Below, piece after piece: positions 17,531 through 26,252 of a stretch of 64,000 nucleotides of DNA (the first letter of the stretch is position 1; every line of letters begins with the position of its first letter). The notes below the pieces were generated by a model. That model saw only the letters and a list, made by a program, of their open reading frames with translations. It was not told the origin of the DNA and did no database searches. The translations under genes and the position numbers were made by a program. This DNA comes from Pseudomonas bubulae (GTDB taxonomy: Bacteria; Pseudomonadota; Gammaproteobacteria; Pseudomonadales; Pseudomonadaceae). The stretch lies in NCBI RefSeq assembly GCF_900618535.1, contig NZ_UYJA01000001.1, positions 1 to 64,000 of the forward strand, read 5' to 3'.

Positions 17531-18721
17531 ATGAACGCGATTGACCAGTTCAGAGAACAGACCCGCAGCTGGCTTGAGGCCAATTGCCCGCCATCGCAAC
17601 GCAAGGCCATCCCTGAAGGCGAAATGGTGTGGGGGGCCCGCAAGATGGAGTTCCCCAGTGAAGATGCGCAATTGTGGTTCGAGCGCATGCGCGACAAAGG
17701 CTGGTTCTGCCCCGAGTGGCCCGTTGAATACGGTGGCGCCGGGCTGAGTGCGGAGTACAACGCCGTGCTCGAAAGCGAGCTGCGCCGCCTCAAATGCCGC
17801 CCGCCGCAAATCAACCTGGGCATCTGGATGCTGGGCCCGGTGCTGCTGGAGTTCGGTACCGAAGAGCAGAAAAAACAGCTGCTTACACCCATGACCCGTG
17901 GAGAGGTGCGCTGGTGCCAGGGCTTCTCCGAGCCCAATGCCGGTTCTGATCTGGCCAGCCTGAAAACATCGGCCCGGGATGCCGGCGATCACTTTGTGGT
18001 CGATGGCAGCAAAATCTGGACCTCCTACGGCGACAAGTCGGACTGGATGTACGCTCTGGTGCGCACCGATGCCAAGGCCAGCAAGCACACGGGCATCAGC
18101 CTGATCGTACTGGACATGAAGAGCCCCGGAGTCAGCGTTGCGCCGATTGATTTGATCAGCGGCAAGTCGGCGTTCTGTCAGGTGTTTTTCGATGGCGTCA
18201 AAGTTCCGAAAAGCCAGTTGATCGGCCCGCTGCACGGCGGCTGGAACCTGGCCAAGCGTCTGTTGCAACACGAACGCAAGGCCATGTCCAAGTTTGGCGA
18301 GTTCAGCTTGCCGACCCATTTTCATTTGTTGCCCCTGGTCAAACAGTACTTGCCCGAGGCCACCGGCCAGAGCGAGTCGGCACTGGTTGCACGAGCGGTG
18401 GCCACGGCCATGAACGAGCACAGCTACAACCTGACCGTGCAGCGCATGGGCGAAGCCGGCCGCGTCGGGCAGGACGTCAGCGGGCTGATGTCGATCATGA
18501 AGCTGGTGCACACCGAACAGGAGCGCGACAAGTTCGAAGTGCTGCTCGATGTCATGGGCTATCAGGGACTGGGCTGGGAGCCGGATGCTTTCAGCCCCCA
18601 GCAACAGGCAATCACCCGCGGCTGGTTGAACAGCTTCGCCCTGACCATCTCTGGCGGCTCGTCGGAAGTGCAGCTCAACGTTATTGCCAAGCGGGTCCTG
18701 GGCCTGCCTGACGTGAAGTAA
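17531..18721 (+). CDS. Acyl-CoA dehydrogenase, large-subunit type with C-terminal GG(S)SEVQ
   Basis: 396 residues of an ACAD with WPVEYGGAGLSAEYN, GFSEPNAGSDLASLKTSA, DGSKIWTSYGDKSDW and ISGGSSEVQLNVIAKRVLGLP. The insertion-rich N-terminus (PPSQRKAIPEGEMVWGARK) is like steroid- and long-chain-type ACADs of actinobacteria and proteobacteria. It pairs with the next gene, which lacks the C-terminal GGSSE segment but has HGGIGV, mirroring the 13498/16219 pair. An AAAGGTG site lies upstream of the ATG. Confidence 0.85.
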   Translation: MNAIDQFREQTRSWLEANCPPSQRKAIPEGEMVWGARKMEFPSEDAQLWFERMRDKGWFCPEWPVEYGGAGLSAEYNAVLESELRRLKCRPPQINLGIWMLGPVLLEFGTEEQKKQLLTPMTRGEVRWCQGFSEPNAGSDLASLKTSARDAGDHFVVDGSKIWTSYGDKSDWMYALVRTDAKASKHTGISLIVLDMKSPGVSVAPIDLISGKSAFCQVFFDGVKVPKSQLIGPLHGGWNLAKRLLQHERKAMSKFGEFSLPTHFHLLPLVKQYLPEATGQSESALVARAVATAMNEHSYNLTVQRMGEAGRVGQDVSGLMSIMKLVHTEQERDKFEVLLDVMGYQGLGWEPDAFSPQQQAITRGWLNSFALTISGGSSEVQLNVIAKRVLGLPDVK

Positions 18722-18732
18722 GGAAACTCACC

Positions 18733-19872
18733 ATGAACCTGCTTTACAACGAAGATCAACGACTGCTGGCCGACAGCGCCGGCGAATTTCTCGCCGCGCG
18801 CAGCCCGGTGTCCCGTCAGCGCGCCTTGCGGGATGAAGCGCAGGTGGACGGCTTTGACCCGCTACTGTGGCAAGACGCGGTGGCGTTGGGCTGGAGTGCA
18901 ATTCCTTTCCCGGAAAACCTCGGCGGGCTGGATTTTGGCTGCATGGGCCTGGGGCCGATTTTTGAAGCCATCGGTTGTAATCTCAGTGCCACGCCGTTGC
19001 TTTCGAGTGTGGTGCTCAGCGGATCGCTGCTGCACCTGCAAGGCAATGCACAGCAGCAGGACCGCTGGCTGTCGGCGACCATCAGCGGGGGGCAGCGGGT
19101 GGCGCTGGCGCTGGACGAACAGCCACGGCACAACCCGGCGAAAGTGGCGTTGCAAGCTGTGGCCAATGGCGACGGCTACAGCCTGAGCGGAGATAAATAT
19201 TTCGTTATCGACGGGGTGGGGGCCGACGCTTATCTGGTGGCGGCACGCACCGGCACGGCAGGCATCAGTCTGTTTCTGCTGCCGGCAGATGCCCCGGGCC
19301 TGACCGTCAGCCCGTTGCCGCTGATTGACTCGCGCAACCATGCGCGCTTGCAGCTGGATCAGGTACAGGTCGGGGCTGATGCCTTGCTGGGTGCCGCCGG
19401 GTCTGCCATGCCGGCCTTGAATATCGCCCTGGATCGCGGCCGCGTGTGTCTGGCTGCCGAGATGCTGGGCATGTCTGAAAAGCTGTTTGAACTGACCCTC
19501 GACTACCTCAAGACCCGTGTGCAGTTTGATGTGGCGATAGGCACCTTCCAGTCCCTGCAACATCGCGCGGCGCAGTTGTATGTGGATCTGGCGCTGGCAC
19601 GCAGCGCCGTGATGGCCGGTCTGGCGGCGCTGGACGACAGCAGCCTGAGCGAGGCCGAGCGTCAGCGCCTGGCCAGCCTGGCCAAGTGGAAGGCCGGGCA
19701 GACGGCGATCAAGGTGGCCAACGAGGCGGTGCAGATGCACGGCGGCATCGGTGTCACCGACGAGCTGGATGTGGGCCTGTTTCTCAAGCGTATCCGGGTG
19801 GCCCAGGCAACCCTTGGCGATGCCGATTATCACTGCGAGCGCTATGGAGCTCTGGAGCTGGCGCACGCTTGA
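18733..19872 (+). CDS. Acyl-CoA dehydrogenase, partner subunit
   Basis: 379 residues of an ACAD starting MNLLYNEDQRLLADSAGEFL, 11 bases after the previous stop. It has FPENLGGLDFGCMGLG, GDKYFVIDGVGADAYLVAARTG, QFDVAIGTFQSLQHRAA and MHGGIGVTDELDVGLFLKR, but ends soon after (RYGALELAHA) without the GGTNE segment. The features fit the second subunit of a heterotetrameric acyl-CoA dehydrogenase. It desaturates an acyl-CoA in the same pathway, perhaps in a different cycle from the 13498/16219 pair. Confidence 0.85.
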   Translation: MNLLYNEDQRLLADSAGEFLAARSPVSRQRALRDEAQVDGFDPLLWQDAVALGWSAIPFPENLGGLDFGCMGLGPIFEAIGCNLSATPLLSSVVLSGSLLHLQGNAQQQDRWLSATISGGQRVALALDEQPRHNPAKVALQAVANGDGYSLSGDKYFVIDGVGADAYLVAARTGTAGISLFLLPADAPGLTVSPLPLIDSRNHARLQLDQVQVGADALLGAAGSAMPALNIALDRGRVCLAAEMLGMSEKLFELTLDYLKTRVQFDVAIGTFQSLQHRAAQLYVDLALARSAVMAGLAALDDSSLSEAERQRLASLAKWKAGQTAIKVANEAVQMHGGIGVTDELDVGLFLKRIRVAQATLGDADYHCERYGALELAHA

Positions 19873-19909
19873 GCCTGTAGCGGGCAGTTCGAGTCAGGAG
19901 AATAACAAG

Positions 19910-21598
19910 ATGAAACTTGAACAATGGCAGAGCGCCTGGCAGCAACTGATTGGTGCCGGCTCGCCTTTTGAAGTACAGACACCCGCCGATGGCGGGCCGA
20001 AATTTTTTCGTCATACCGCCGCCAGCGTCTGGGCCGCGATTGATAGCGGGCGCATCCACGGTGACCGTGAATTTCTGGTGTGGGAGCAGCAGCGCCTGAC
20101 ATTCAGCCAGTTTTTCGATCAGGTGGATCGCCTGGCGGGGCAACTGGTCGAGACCTTTGGCTTGCGCAAGGGTGATCGCGTGGCCATTGCCATGCGCAAT
20201 CAGCCCGCCTGGCTGGTGGCGTTTGCCGCCATCCAGCGTTGCGGTGCGGTGTGTGTACCGCTCAACAGCTGGGGGCTGCGTGACGAACTGTTCCACGGTC
20301 TGCAGGACAGCGGCGCATCCCTGTTGCTGTGCGACGAGCCACGCTTGCAGTTGCTCGCCAATGACCTGCGCCAGCAGGGGCTGGCAACCGTGGTGGCGGG
20401 GCTGCGCGCAGGCGTGCCGCTGGAGGAGCATTGCCATCGGCTGGAGGACCTGCTGGCAGCCCCGGCGCTGAGCGTGCCGGTACAGTCGGTCAGTGCCAGT
20501 GATCCGGCGATGATCCTCTACACCTCGGGCACCACCAGCCTGGCCAAGGGCGTGTTGTCGACCCATGGCGCAGTCTGCCAGGCGCTGGTCGCCCTGGAGT
20601 TTCAGGGGGCATTCTGTGCGGTCAGTTCGCCGGAACGCATCAGTGTGGTAATCAATAGCGGCTATGCTCCCGCCACCCTGATGGCGGTGCCGCTGTTCCA
20701 TGTCAGTGGCCTGCATGCCCAGTTTCTGCTGGCCTTGCGCAGTGGGCGGCGCTTGCTGCTGATGTACAAGTGGGACGTGGAAAAAGCCCTCGACCTGATC
20801 CGTGACGAACAATGCACCCAGTTCAACGGTGCGCCGGTGATGATGCAGCAACTGCTGGCTTCGCCACGTTTTGGCAGCTCCGACACTGCGAGCCTGTTCG
20901 GGCTGGGCCTGGGCGGTGCGGCACCCTCCAGCAGCCTGCTGGACAACCTGACCCGGCGCAAGCCCGAAGCAATCGGTGGCAGCGGCTATGGCCTGACCGA
21001 AAGTAATGGCATCTGTGCGGCCCATGGTGGCGACCAGTTCGTCTACAAACCGGCATCGGCCGGGTGGCCCTTGCCGATTGTCGATGTGCGTATCGGTGAC
21101 AGCCCGGATCGCCCCGTGCCGGCCGGGGTCAGCGGGCTGATCTGGATGCGCTCGCCAACCCTGATGAGCGAATACTGGAACCTGCCCGAAGCCAGTGCGC
21201 GGACCCTGTGCGATGGCTGGCTCGACACCGGCGATATCGGCTTGCTGGATGACGAAGGCTTCCTCTACATCACGGATCGCGCCAAGGATCTGATCAATCG
21301 CGGCGGCGAGAAAATAGCTGCTGCCGAAGTTGAGTCCTGTGCCTGTGAAATGCCCGGGGTGATTGAAGCGGCAGCATTTGCCGTACCTGATGATGTGCTG
21401 GGTGAAGTGGTGTTTCTGGTGGTGCGGGGCGAGCCGGATGCAACCCCAGGCAGCGAAGCCGTGCGCAGTTTTATCGCCCAGCGCCTGGCCAGCTACAAGG
21501 TGCCGGCGCAGATCCATGTGCAGCACACACCCTTTGCCCGCAATGCCTCGGGCAAGACGCTAAAAAGTGTGCTCAAGGAACTGCTGGTAACGGCTTGA
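19910..21598 (+). CDS. Acyl-CoA synthetase (AMP-forming, class I adenylate-forming family)
   Basis: 562 residues. The ATP-loop MILYTSGTTSLAKGV, the A5-like motif GSGYGLTESNG, LDTGDIGLLDDEGFLYITDRAKD and the C-terminal NASGKTLKS lysine motif are all present. It activates a carboxylic acid to its CoA thioester, the probable entry step of this cluster. CAGGAG lies 9 bases before the ATG. Chain length and ring preference cannot be judged by eye; steroid or terpenoid acid CoA ligases are a reasonable class given the neighbours. Confidence 0.88.
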   Translation: MKLEQWQSAWQQLIGAGSPFEVQTPADGGPKFFRHTAASVWAAIDSGRIHGDREFLVWEQQRLTFSQFFDQVDRLAGQLVETFGLRKGDRVAIAMRNQPAWLVAFAAIQRCGAVCVPLNSWGLRDELFHGLQDSGASLLLCDEPRLQLLANDLRQQGLATVVAGLRAGVPLEEHCHRLEDLLAAPALSVPVQSVSASDPAMILYTSGTTSLAKGVLSTHGAVCQALVALEFQGAFCAVSSPERISVVINSGYAPATLMAVPLFHVSGLHAQFLLALRSGRRLLLMYKWDVEKALDLIRDEQCTQFNGAPVMMQQLLASPRFGSSDTASLFGLGLGGAAPSSSLLDNLTRRKPEAIGGSGYGLTESNGICAAHGGDQFVYKPASAGWPLPIVDVRIGDSPDRPVPAGVSGLIWMRSPTLMSEYWNLPEASARTLCDGWLDTGDIGLLDDEGFLYITDRAKDLINRGGEKIAAAEVESCACEMPGVIEAAAFAVPDDVLGEVVFLVVRGEPDATPGSEAVRSFIAQRLASYKVPAQIHVQHTPFARNASGKTLKSVLKELLVTA

Positions 21599-21686
21599 GT
21601 AGTCTCTGTGGACGATGTGCTCGCCGCTGATTGGCGAAGAATGGATGCACACCCCCAGCAAGCCTTATTCGCGTAGGAGGCAATAC

Positions 21687-23069
21687 ATGAAAATAACAAG
21701 AACAGGCGTAATGCTCGCAGCCGCCATGGCCGTCAACGTGGTCGCCATCGGCACGGCATCTGCTCAGGTATCGCCCGCAGAAGCGGCCAAACTGGGCAAG
21801 GAGCTGACCTGTGTAGGGGCAGAGCAGGCGGGTAACGCCGCGGGCACCATCCCTGCGTATACCGGCAAGTACCTGGGCGAAGTGCCGGGTTGGAACCATG
21901 TGAAGTTTTCCGGCGACCAGCCGGTTGACCCCTACGCTGCGGAGAAGCCGATTCTGGTGATTACCGCGCAGAACATGGCCCAGTACGAAGACAAACTGAC
22001 CGAAGGCCAGAAGGCGCTGCTCAAGCGTTATCCGACCACCTACAAGATGAACATCTACACCGGTCACCGTGACTACCGCTACCCGGATTACGTGTGCCAG
22101 CGGGTCATGAACAACGCCTTGAACGCCAAGCTGGTCAATGATGGCATGGGCTTTGAAGGGCTGGGACAAGTGCCGTTCCCGATTCCTAAAAACGGCATGG
22201 AAGCGCTGTGGAACCACCAGCTGCCGGCCCGTGCCTGGACCGAAGAAAAAACCAGTGACCTGGCCTCCGTGCTGCCCAACGGCAGCATTGGCTGGGGCCG
22301 TGCCTATGCCCGCAACCTGGCCATGGCCAACTCGCCTACGGTAGAACCCAGGACTGAAAACAAGCTCCAGGCCATGAGCAACAACATGACCCTCAAGCCG
22401 ACCCGTGACAACGGCACGCTGAGCATCTCCCACGAACCCTACAACTTCGCCACCGACCCGCGCCAGGCCTGGAGCTACAGCCCTTCGACCCGTCGTGTGC
22501 GACTGTTGCCGGGCTACGGCTACGACCAGCCGATGATCGGTACCAATGGCACCATGACCGTGGACGAAGACCGTTTGTATAACGGCTCGCCGGAGCGCTA
22601 CAACTGGAAGCTGCTGGGCAAGCGCGAAATCTACATTCCGGCCAACGCCTACAAGCCCAACGCAGGTACGGTGAAATACGCTGACATGCTGACGCCCAAT
22701 CACCCCAATCCGGACTTGATGCGTTATGAGCTGCGCCGGGTGTGGGTGGTTGAAGCCGACCTCAAGGAAGGCTACCGCCACGTATACGGCAAGCGTGTAC
22801 TGTTCCTCGACGAGGACACCTGGAACTCGGTGCTGGCGGACAACTACGACGCGCGTGGCCAGTTGTGGAAACACGCCATGATCAACTACTACTACCACCC
22901 GGACATGAGTGGCTGGCAGGCCGGTTCACAGTTCTTCATGGACTTGAACTCGGGGCAGTACACCGGCTACGGCATGACCAACGAAGCCAAGAAAGGCCCG
23001 ATCCTCAACGAAGGCAAGTTCACCCCTGACCAGTACACCGCTGATGCGGCGCGGGCGATGGGGAGGTAA
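21687..23069 (+). CDS. DUF1329 envelope protein
   Basis: 460 residues with a Sec signal peptide (MKITRTGVMLAAAMAV..., cleavage after ASA near residue 26) and TAGGAGG before the ATG. The body matches the DUF1329 family (YKMNIYTGHRDYRYPDYVC, DPRQAWSYSPSTRRVRLLPGYGYD, YELRRVWVVEADLKEGYRH), exported proteins with a probable lipid-binding barrel fold. DUF1329 genes often lie beside steroid or hydrophobic-acid catabolic genes together with DUF1302 proteins; no DUF1302 gene is in this window. It probably helps bring a hydrophobic substrate through the envelope. Confidence 0.85.
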   Translation: MKITRTGVMLAAAMAVNVVAIGTASAQVSPAEAAKLGKELTCVGAEQAGNAAGTIPAYTGKYLGEVPGWNHVKFSGDQPVDPYAAEKPILVITAQNMAQYEDKLTEGQKALLKRYPTTYKMNIYTGHRDYRYPDYVCQRVMNNALNAKLVNDGMGFEGLGQVPFPIPKNGMEALWNHQLPARAWTEEKTSDLASVLPNGSIGWGRAYARNLAMANSPTVEPRTENKLQAMSNNMTLKPTRDNGTLSISHEPYNFATDPRQAWSYSPSTRRVRLLPGYGYDQPMIGTNGTMTVDEDRLYNGSPERYNWKLLGKREIYIPANAYKPNAGTVKYADMLTPNHPNPDLMRYELRRVWVVEADLKEGYRHVYGKRVLFLDEDTWNSVLADNYDARGQLWKHAMINYYYHPDMSGWQAGSQFFMDLNSGQYTGYGMTNEAKKGPILNEGKFTPDQYTADAARAMGR

Positions 23070-23087
23070 ACCGCAGGGTTGCAGGTA

Positions 23088-23122
23088 AAAGCCCCGTCGG
23101 TGTAACGCCTGCGGGGCTTTTT
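23088..23122 (+). terminator. Rho-independent terminator after the DUF1329 gene
   Basis: AAAGCCCCG (23088-23096) pairs with CGGGGCTTT (23112-23120) around a 15-base loop and continues into a T run. It closes the acyl-CoA operon and may work in both directions, since the convergent antitoxin gene ends at 23130. Confidence 0.85.
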
Positions 23123-23129
23123 CATGGGC

Positions 23130-23432
23130 TCAGGTCAGTGAGGCAAACGTCATTCCGGTGGCATGGACGACCTGACGCATGGTGCGCAGTGTCGGGTTGC
23201 CCTTGGGCGAAAGGGCGCGGTACAGGCTTTCGCGGGAAAGCCCGGCCTTTTCGGCTATTTGTGCCATGCCGCCCCGTGCTTCGACAACATGGCGCAACGC
23301 GGTCAGAAAGCTGGCCTGGCCACCTTCTTCATCGAGCTCATCAATGGCGATACGCAGGTATTCAATGGCAAATTCGGGATCCTGGCGGATCATCTCGATA
23401 ACGGATTCGTCGTGATTCTTGGTTTTGTTCAT
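23130..23432 (-). CDS. HTH antitoxin of a type II toxin-antitoxin pair (COG3636-like)
   Basis: 100 residues: a helical N-terminus (FAIEYLRIAIDELDEEGGQASFLTALRHVVEARGG region) then a Cro-like helix-turn-helix, MAQIAEKAGLSRESLYRALS, and the ending NPTLRTMRQVVHATGMTFASL. This is the usual make-up of the 'putative addiction module antidote' family. The start overlaps the toxin stop as ATGA. It neutralises the upstream-encoded toxin and probably represses the operon through the palindrome at 23760. Confidence 0.88.
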   Translation of the reverse strand: MNKTKNHDESVIEMIRQDPEFAIEYLRIAIDELDEEGGQASFLTALRHVVEARGGMAQIAEKAGLSRESLYRALSPKGNPTLRTMRQVVHATGMTFASLT

Positions 23433-23752
23433 GGCTTCCTCTTCTGATACTCGTTCCAGCAGCGCACGGCTTTTTCGATATCGGCCTGTTGCTGGCGCTT
23501 GTCGCCACCCAGCAGCAGCAACACCAGTTTTTTGCCGTCCCGAGCGTAATACAGCCGATAGCCTGGTCCGTGATCTATACGCAATTCCCATACGCCCTGG
23601 CACAGGGCTTTGCAATCACCAAAAGCGCCCGCTGAAAGCCGGTTGACCCGCACGGTGATGCGTGCCTTGGCCGTGCGATCCTTTAAGTGGTCCAGCCACT
23701 GCTGGTAGGGGTCGTTACCTGTTTCGCTGAGGTAGTGTCTTATCTCTAGCAT
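23429..23752 (-). CDS. RelE/ParE-family toxin (addiction module killer protein, COG3657-like)
   Basis: 107 residues, starting MLEIRHYLSETGNDPYQQWLDHL and containing CQGVWELRIDHGPGYRLYYA and LLLLGGDKRQQQADIEKA, hallmarks of the killer-protein family related to RelE/HigB. Family members are usually ribosome-dependent mRNA interferases. The toxin gene comes first and overlaps the antitoxin by 4 bases, as in higBA-type operons. No truncation is visible. Confidence 0.88.
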   Translation of the reverse strand: MLEIRHYLSETGNDPYQQWLDHLKDRTAKARITVRVNRLSAGAFGDCKALCQGVWELRIDHGPGYRLYYARDGKKLVLLLLGGDKRQQQADIEKAVRCWNEYQKRKP

Positions 23753-23759
23753 TTGAAAT

Positions 23760-23775
23760 GTAGCTTTGAAGCTAC
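23760..23775. promoter_or_regulatory. Palindromic probable operator of the toxin-antitoxin operon
   Basis: GTAGCTT and AAGCTAC form 7-base inverted arms around a 2-base centre, 8 bases upstream of the toxin start codon. The location fits an antitoxin binding site that autoregulates the pair; binding itself is inferred. Confidence 0.6.
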
Positions 23776-24017
23776 CCTTTGGTCAATTATTTTTAACCGC
23801 CAAGCACGGCTGTTCGTCAGTGCAGACCCACATTCAATGTGATTGAAGGTGGCCGTGGCAAAGCTAGGGCTGCGGTGTAGCGAGGGCAATTAGGATGGAT
23901 CGCAAGGTTGTGCAGGTTTTATTACATAGGCGCATTTGCGGCGCAGCGGCAGACCCCGGTAATGCAACACGTCATTGCCGGGGGAGGGGGAGGGTTGTGT
24001 CGAAGGGGAGTGATTAA

Positions 24018-24377
24018 TTATGCCTGCGACCACACGGCCAATTCGTAGCCATCCAGGTCGGTGAAGTGGAAGCGGCTGCCGCCGGGAAACTTGAATTCAG
24101 GTCGGCTGATGAGACCTCCGGCAGCGCTGATGGCTTGCTGAGCCTGGGCCAGGTCGTCGGCGTACAGAATGATCAGCGGGCCACCGGGGCGTACAGGTTC
24201 GCCAGTGGTGAAGCCGCCGCTCAGGCGCCCATCGCTGAATTCGCTGTAGGTGGGGCCAAAGTCGGTGAAGGTCCAGCCGAACACGGCGCCATAAAAGACT
24301 TTGCTGCGCGCGATGTCATGGACGTTGAATTCGATGTTGTCGATTCTATTGTGGCGGTTGTCAGTGGTCACGGGCAT
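24018..24377 (-). CDS. VOC-family (glyoxalase/bleomycin-resistance-like) protein
   Basis: 119 residues of one VOC module pair: IDNIEFNVHDIARSKVFYGAVFGW at the start and FHFTDLDGYELAVWSQ at the end, with metal-type positions partly replaced. The ATG at 24377 directly abuts AAGGAG, so translation may really begin at the GTG six bases later (24371). It stands alone, divergent from the fadDx-like gene. The family includes lyases, isomerases and resistance proteins; function is unassigned. Confidence 0.8.
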   Translation of the reverse strand: MPVTTDNRHNRIDNIEFNVHDIARSKVFYGAVFGWTFTDFGPTYSEFSDGRLSGGFTTGEPVRPGGPLIILYADDLAQAQQAISAAGGLISRPEFKFPGGSRFHFTDLDGYELAVWSQA

Positions 24378-24578
24378 CTCCTTATGAGGCTCAAATATAG
24401 ATAAGTGACTGGCTGAATGCCATCCGGTTCTTATCAGCACAGGAAGCTCGTAGCCATTGGCCAAAGCAGTCACCCAGCTTGAGTGTTTTGACCATTGTTG
24501 CAGAGCCTTCGCAGGGCGATTATCAGCAGGATTTTTCACGGTTCCCATCCTAAAAATAAAGACCGAGGGATTCTGCTG

Positions 24579-26237
24579 ATGCGCGACTATCTGAGTTCGA
24601 TGACTGATTTTGACTACCAACGCACGGTAGCCGGTGCGCTGGATGGCCATCTGGCAGCGATCAATGCCTGTGTCGAGTGCTGCGACCGTCATGCCTTGCC
24701 GGGCCGCATTGCGTTGTTCTGGGAGGGGCGCGATGCCAGCAGCGCGACTTATACCTTCACTCAGTTGCAGGAGCAGGCCGCGCGCTTTGCCAATTTTCTC
24801 CTCGCCCAGGGTGTCAAGCAGGGCGACAAGGTGGCAGGTTTGCTGCCACGCAATGTCGAGTTGTTGATCGTCGCATTCGCCGCCTGGCGCATTGGTGCCA
24901 TCTACCAGCCCCTGTTCACTGCATTCGGGCCAAAGGCCATTGAACACCGGCTTAACAGCTCGGGGGCCGTGCTGGTGGTCACCGATGCGGTCAACCGCGT
25001 CAAGTTGGACGAGGTCAACGACTGTCCGGCCATTGTCACGGTGGCGGGAGCCAAGGGGCAGGGCCTGGTACGTGGCGACTTCAGTTTCTGGGCAGAGCTG
25101 GACAACTACCCGGCTACCTGTGAGCCGGTGATGCTGAGCGGCGAAGATCCGTTCCTGCTGATGTTTACCTCAGGCACTACCGGGCCAGCCAAGCCGCTGC
25201 TGGTACCGCTCAAGGCCATCGTTGCATTCCAGAGCTACACCCGTGATGCAGTGGGGCTGCGCCCCGAGGATTCGTTCTGGAACCTGGCAGATCCGGGCTG
25301 GGCCTATGGCATTTATTTCGGCATCACCGGGCCACTGTCGATGGGCCACCCGATCACCCTGTACGACGGTCCGTTTACGGTCGAAAGTACCTGCCGGGTC
25401 ATCAGGAAGTACGGTATTACCAACCTGACCGGTTCGCCCACCGCCTATCGCCTGTTGATTGCGGCCGGTGACGCCTTCGCCAGCAAGATCAAGGGCCAGT
25501 TGCGCGTGGTCAGCAGTGCCGGGGAGCCGCTCAACCCCGAAGTCATCCGCTGGTTTGCCGATGAACTCAACGTCACCATCCACGACCACTATGGCCAGAC
25601 CGAAGTCGGCATGGTGCTGTGCAACCATCACGGGCTCGATCATCCGGTGCATATGGGCGCCGCCGGTTTTGCCTCGCCGGGCCACCGCATCGTGGTGCTC
25701 GATGACAATCATCAGGAGCTGCCCGTTGGCCAGCCGGGGATTCTGGCGGTTGATCGCAGCCAGTCGCCGATGTGCTGGTTTGGTGGCTACGAAGGCTTCA
25801 AGACCAAGGCTTTTGTCGGCAACTATTACCTGAGTGGCGATACCGTGGAGCTGAACCCGGACGGCAGCATCAGTTTTGTCGGGCGCAGTGATGACGTGAT
25901 CACCACGTCCGGTTACCGCGTCGGGCCTTTTGATGTGGAAAGCGCCATGATCGAACACCCGGCGGTGGTAGAGGCCGCCGTGGTGGGCAAGCCGGACCGT
26001 GAGCGCACCGAGCTGGTCAAAGCCTTTGTGGTGTTGAACCCTCAGTATCTGGGGGATGCACAACTGGCTGAAACCCTGCGCCTGCACGTGCGTCAACGGC
26101 TGGCTGCCCACGCTTACCCCCGTGAAATCGAATTTGTCAGCGAATTGCCGAAGACACCCAGCGGCAAGTTGCAGCGCTTTATTTTGCGCAATCAGGAAAT
26201 CGCCAAGGCTGAGCTGGCCGCAAGCGCCAGCGTCTAA
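24579..26237 (+). CDS. fadDx: Short-chain acyl-CoA synthetase (FadDx-like)
   Basis: 552 residues of the acetyl/acyl-CoA synthetase type. The P-loop is LLMFTSGTTGPAKPLL, with HDHYGQTEVGM, YLSGDTVELNPDGSISFVGRSDDV and the C-terminal lysine motif KTPSGKLQR. CGAGGG lies about 8 bases before the ATG. It leads a five-gene same-strand set whose order (ligase, SDR, thiolase, ACAD, hydratase) is the one remembered for P. putida PP_2213-PP_2217 (fadDx, fadB2x, fadAx, acyl-CoA dehydrogenase, fadB1x). The symbol is assigned on that synteny. Confidence 0.82.
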   Translation: MRDYLSSMTDFDYQRTVAGALDGHLAAINACVECCDRHALPGRIALFWEGRDASSATYTFTQLQEQAARFANFLLAQGVKQGDKVAGLLPRNVELLIVAFAAWRIGAIYQPLFTAFGPKAIEHRLNSSGAVLVVTDAVNRVKLDEVNDCPAIVTVAGAKGQGLVRGDFSFWAELDNYPATCEPVMLSGEDPFLLMFTSGTTGPAKPLLVPLKAIVAFQSYTRDAVGLRPEDSFWNLADPGWAYGIYFGITGPLSMGHPITLYDGPFTVESTCRVIRKYGITNLTGSPTAYRLLIAAGDAFASKIKGQLRVVSSAGEPLNPEVIRWFADELNVTIHDHYGQTEVGMVLCNHHGLDHPVHMGAAGFASPGHRIVVLDDNHQELPVGQPGILAVDRSQSPMCWFGGYEGFKTKAFVGNYYLSGDTVELNPDGSISFVGRSDDVITTSGYRVGPFDVESAMIEHPAVVEAAVVGKPDRERTELVKAFVVLNPQYLGDAQLAETLRLHVRQRLAAHAYPREIEFVSELPKTPSGKLQRFILRNQEIAKAELAASASV

Positions 26238-26252
26238 CTTTCAGGAATCATC

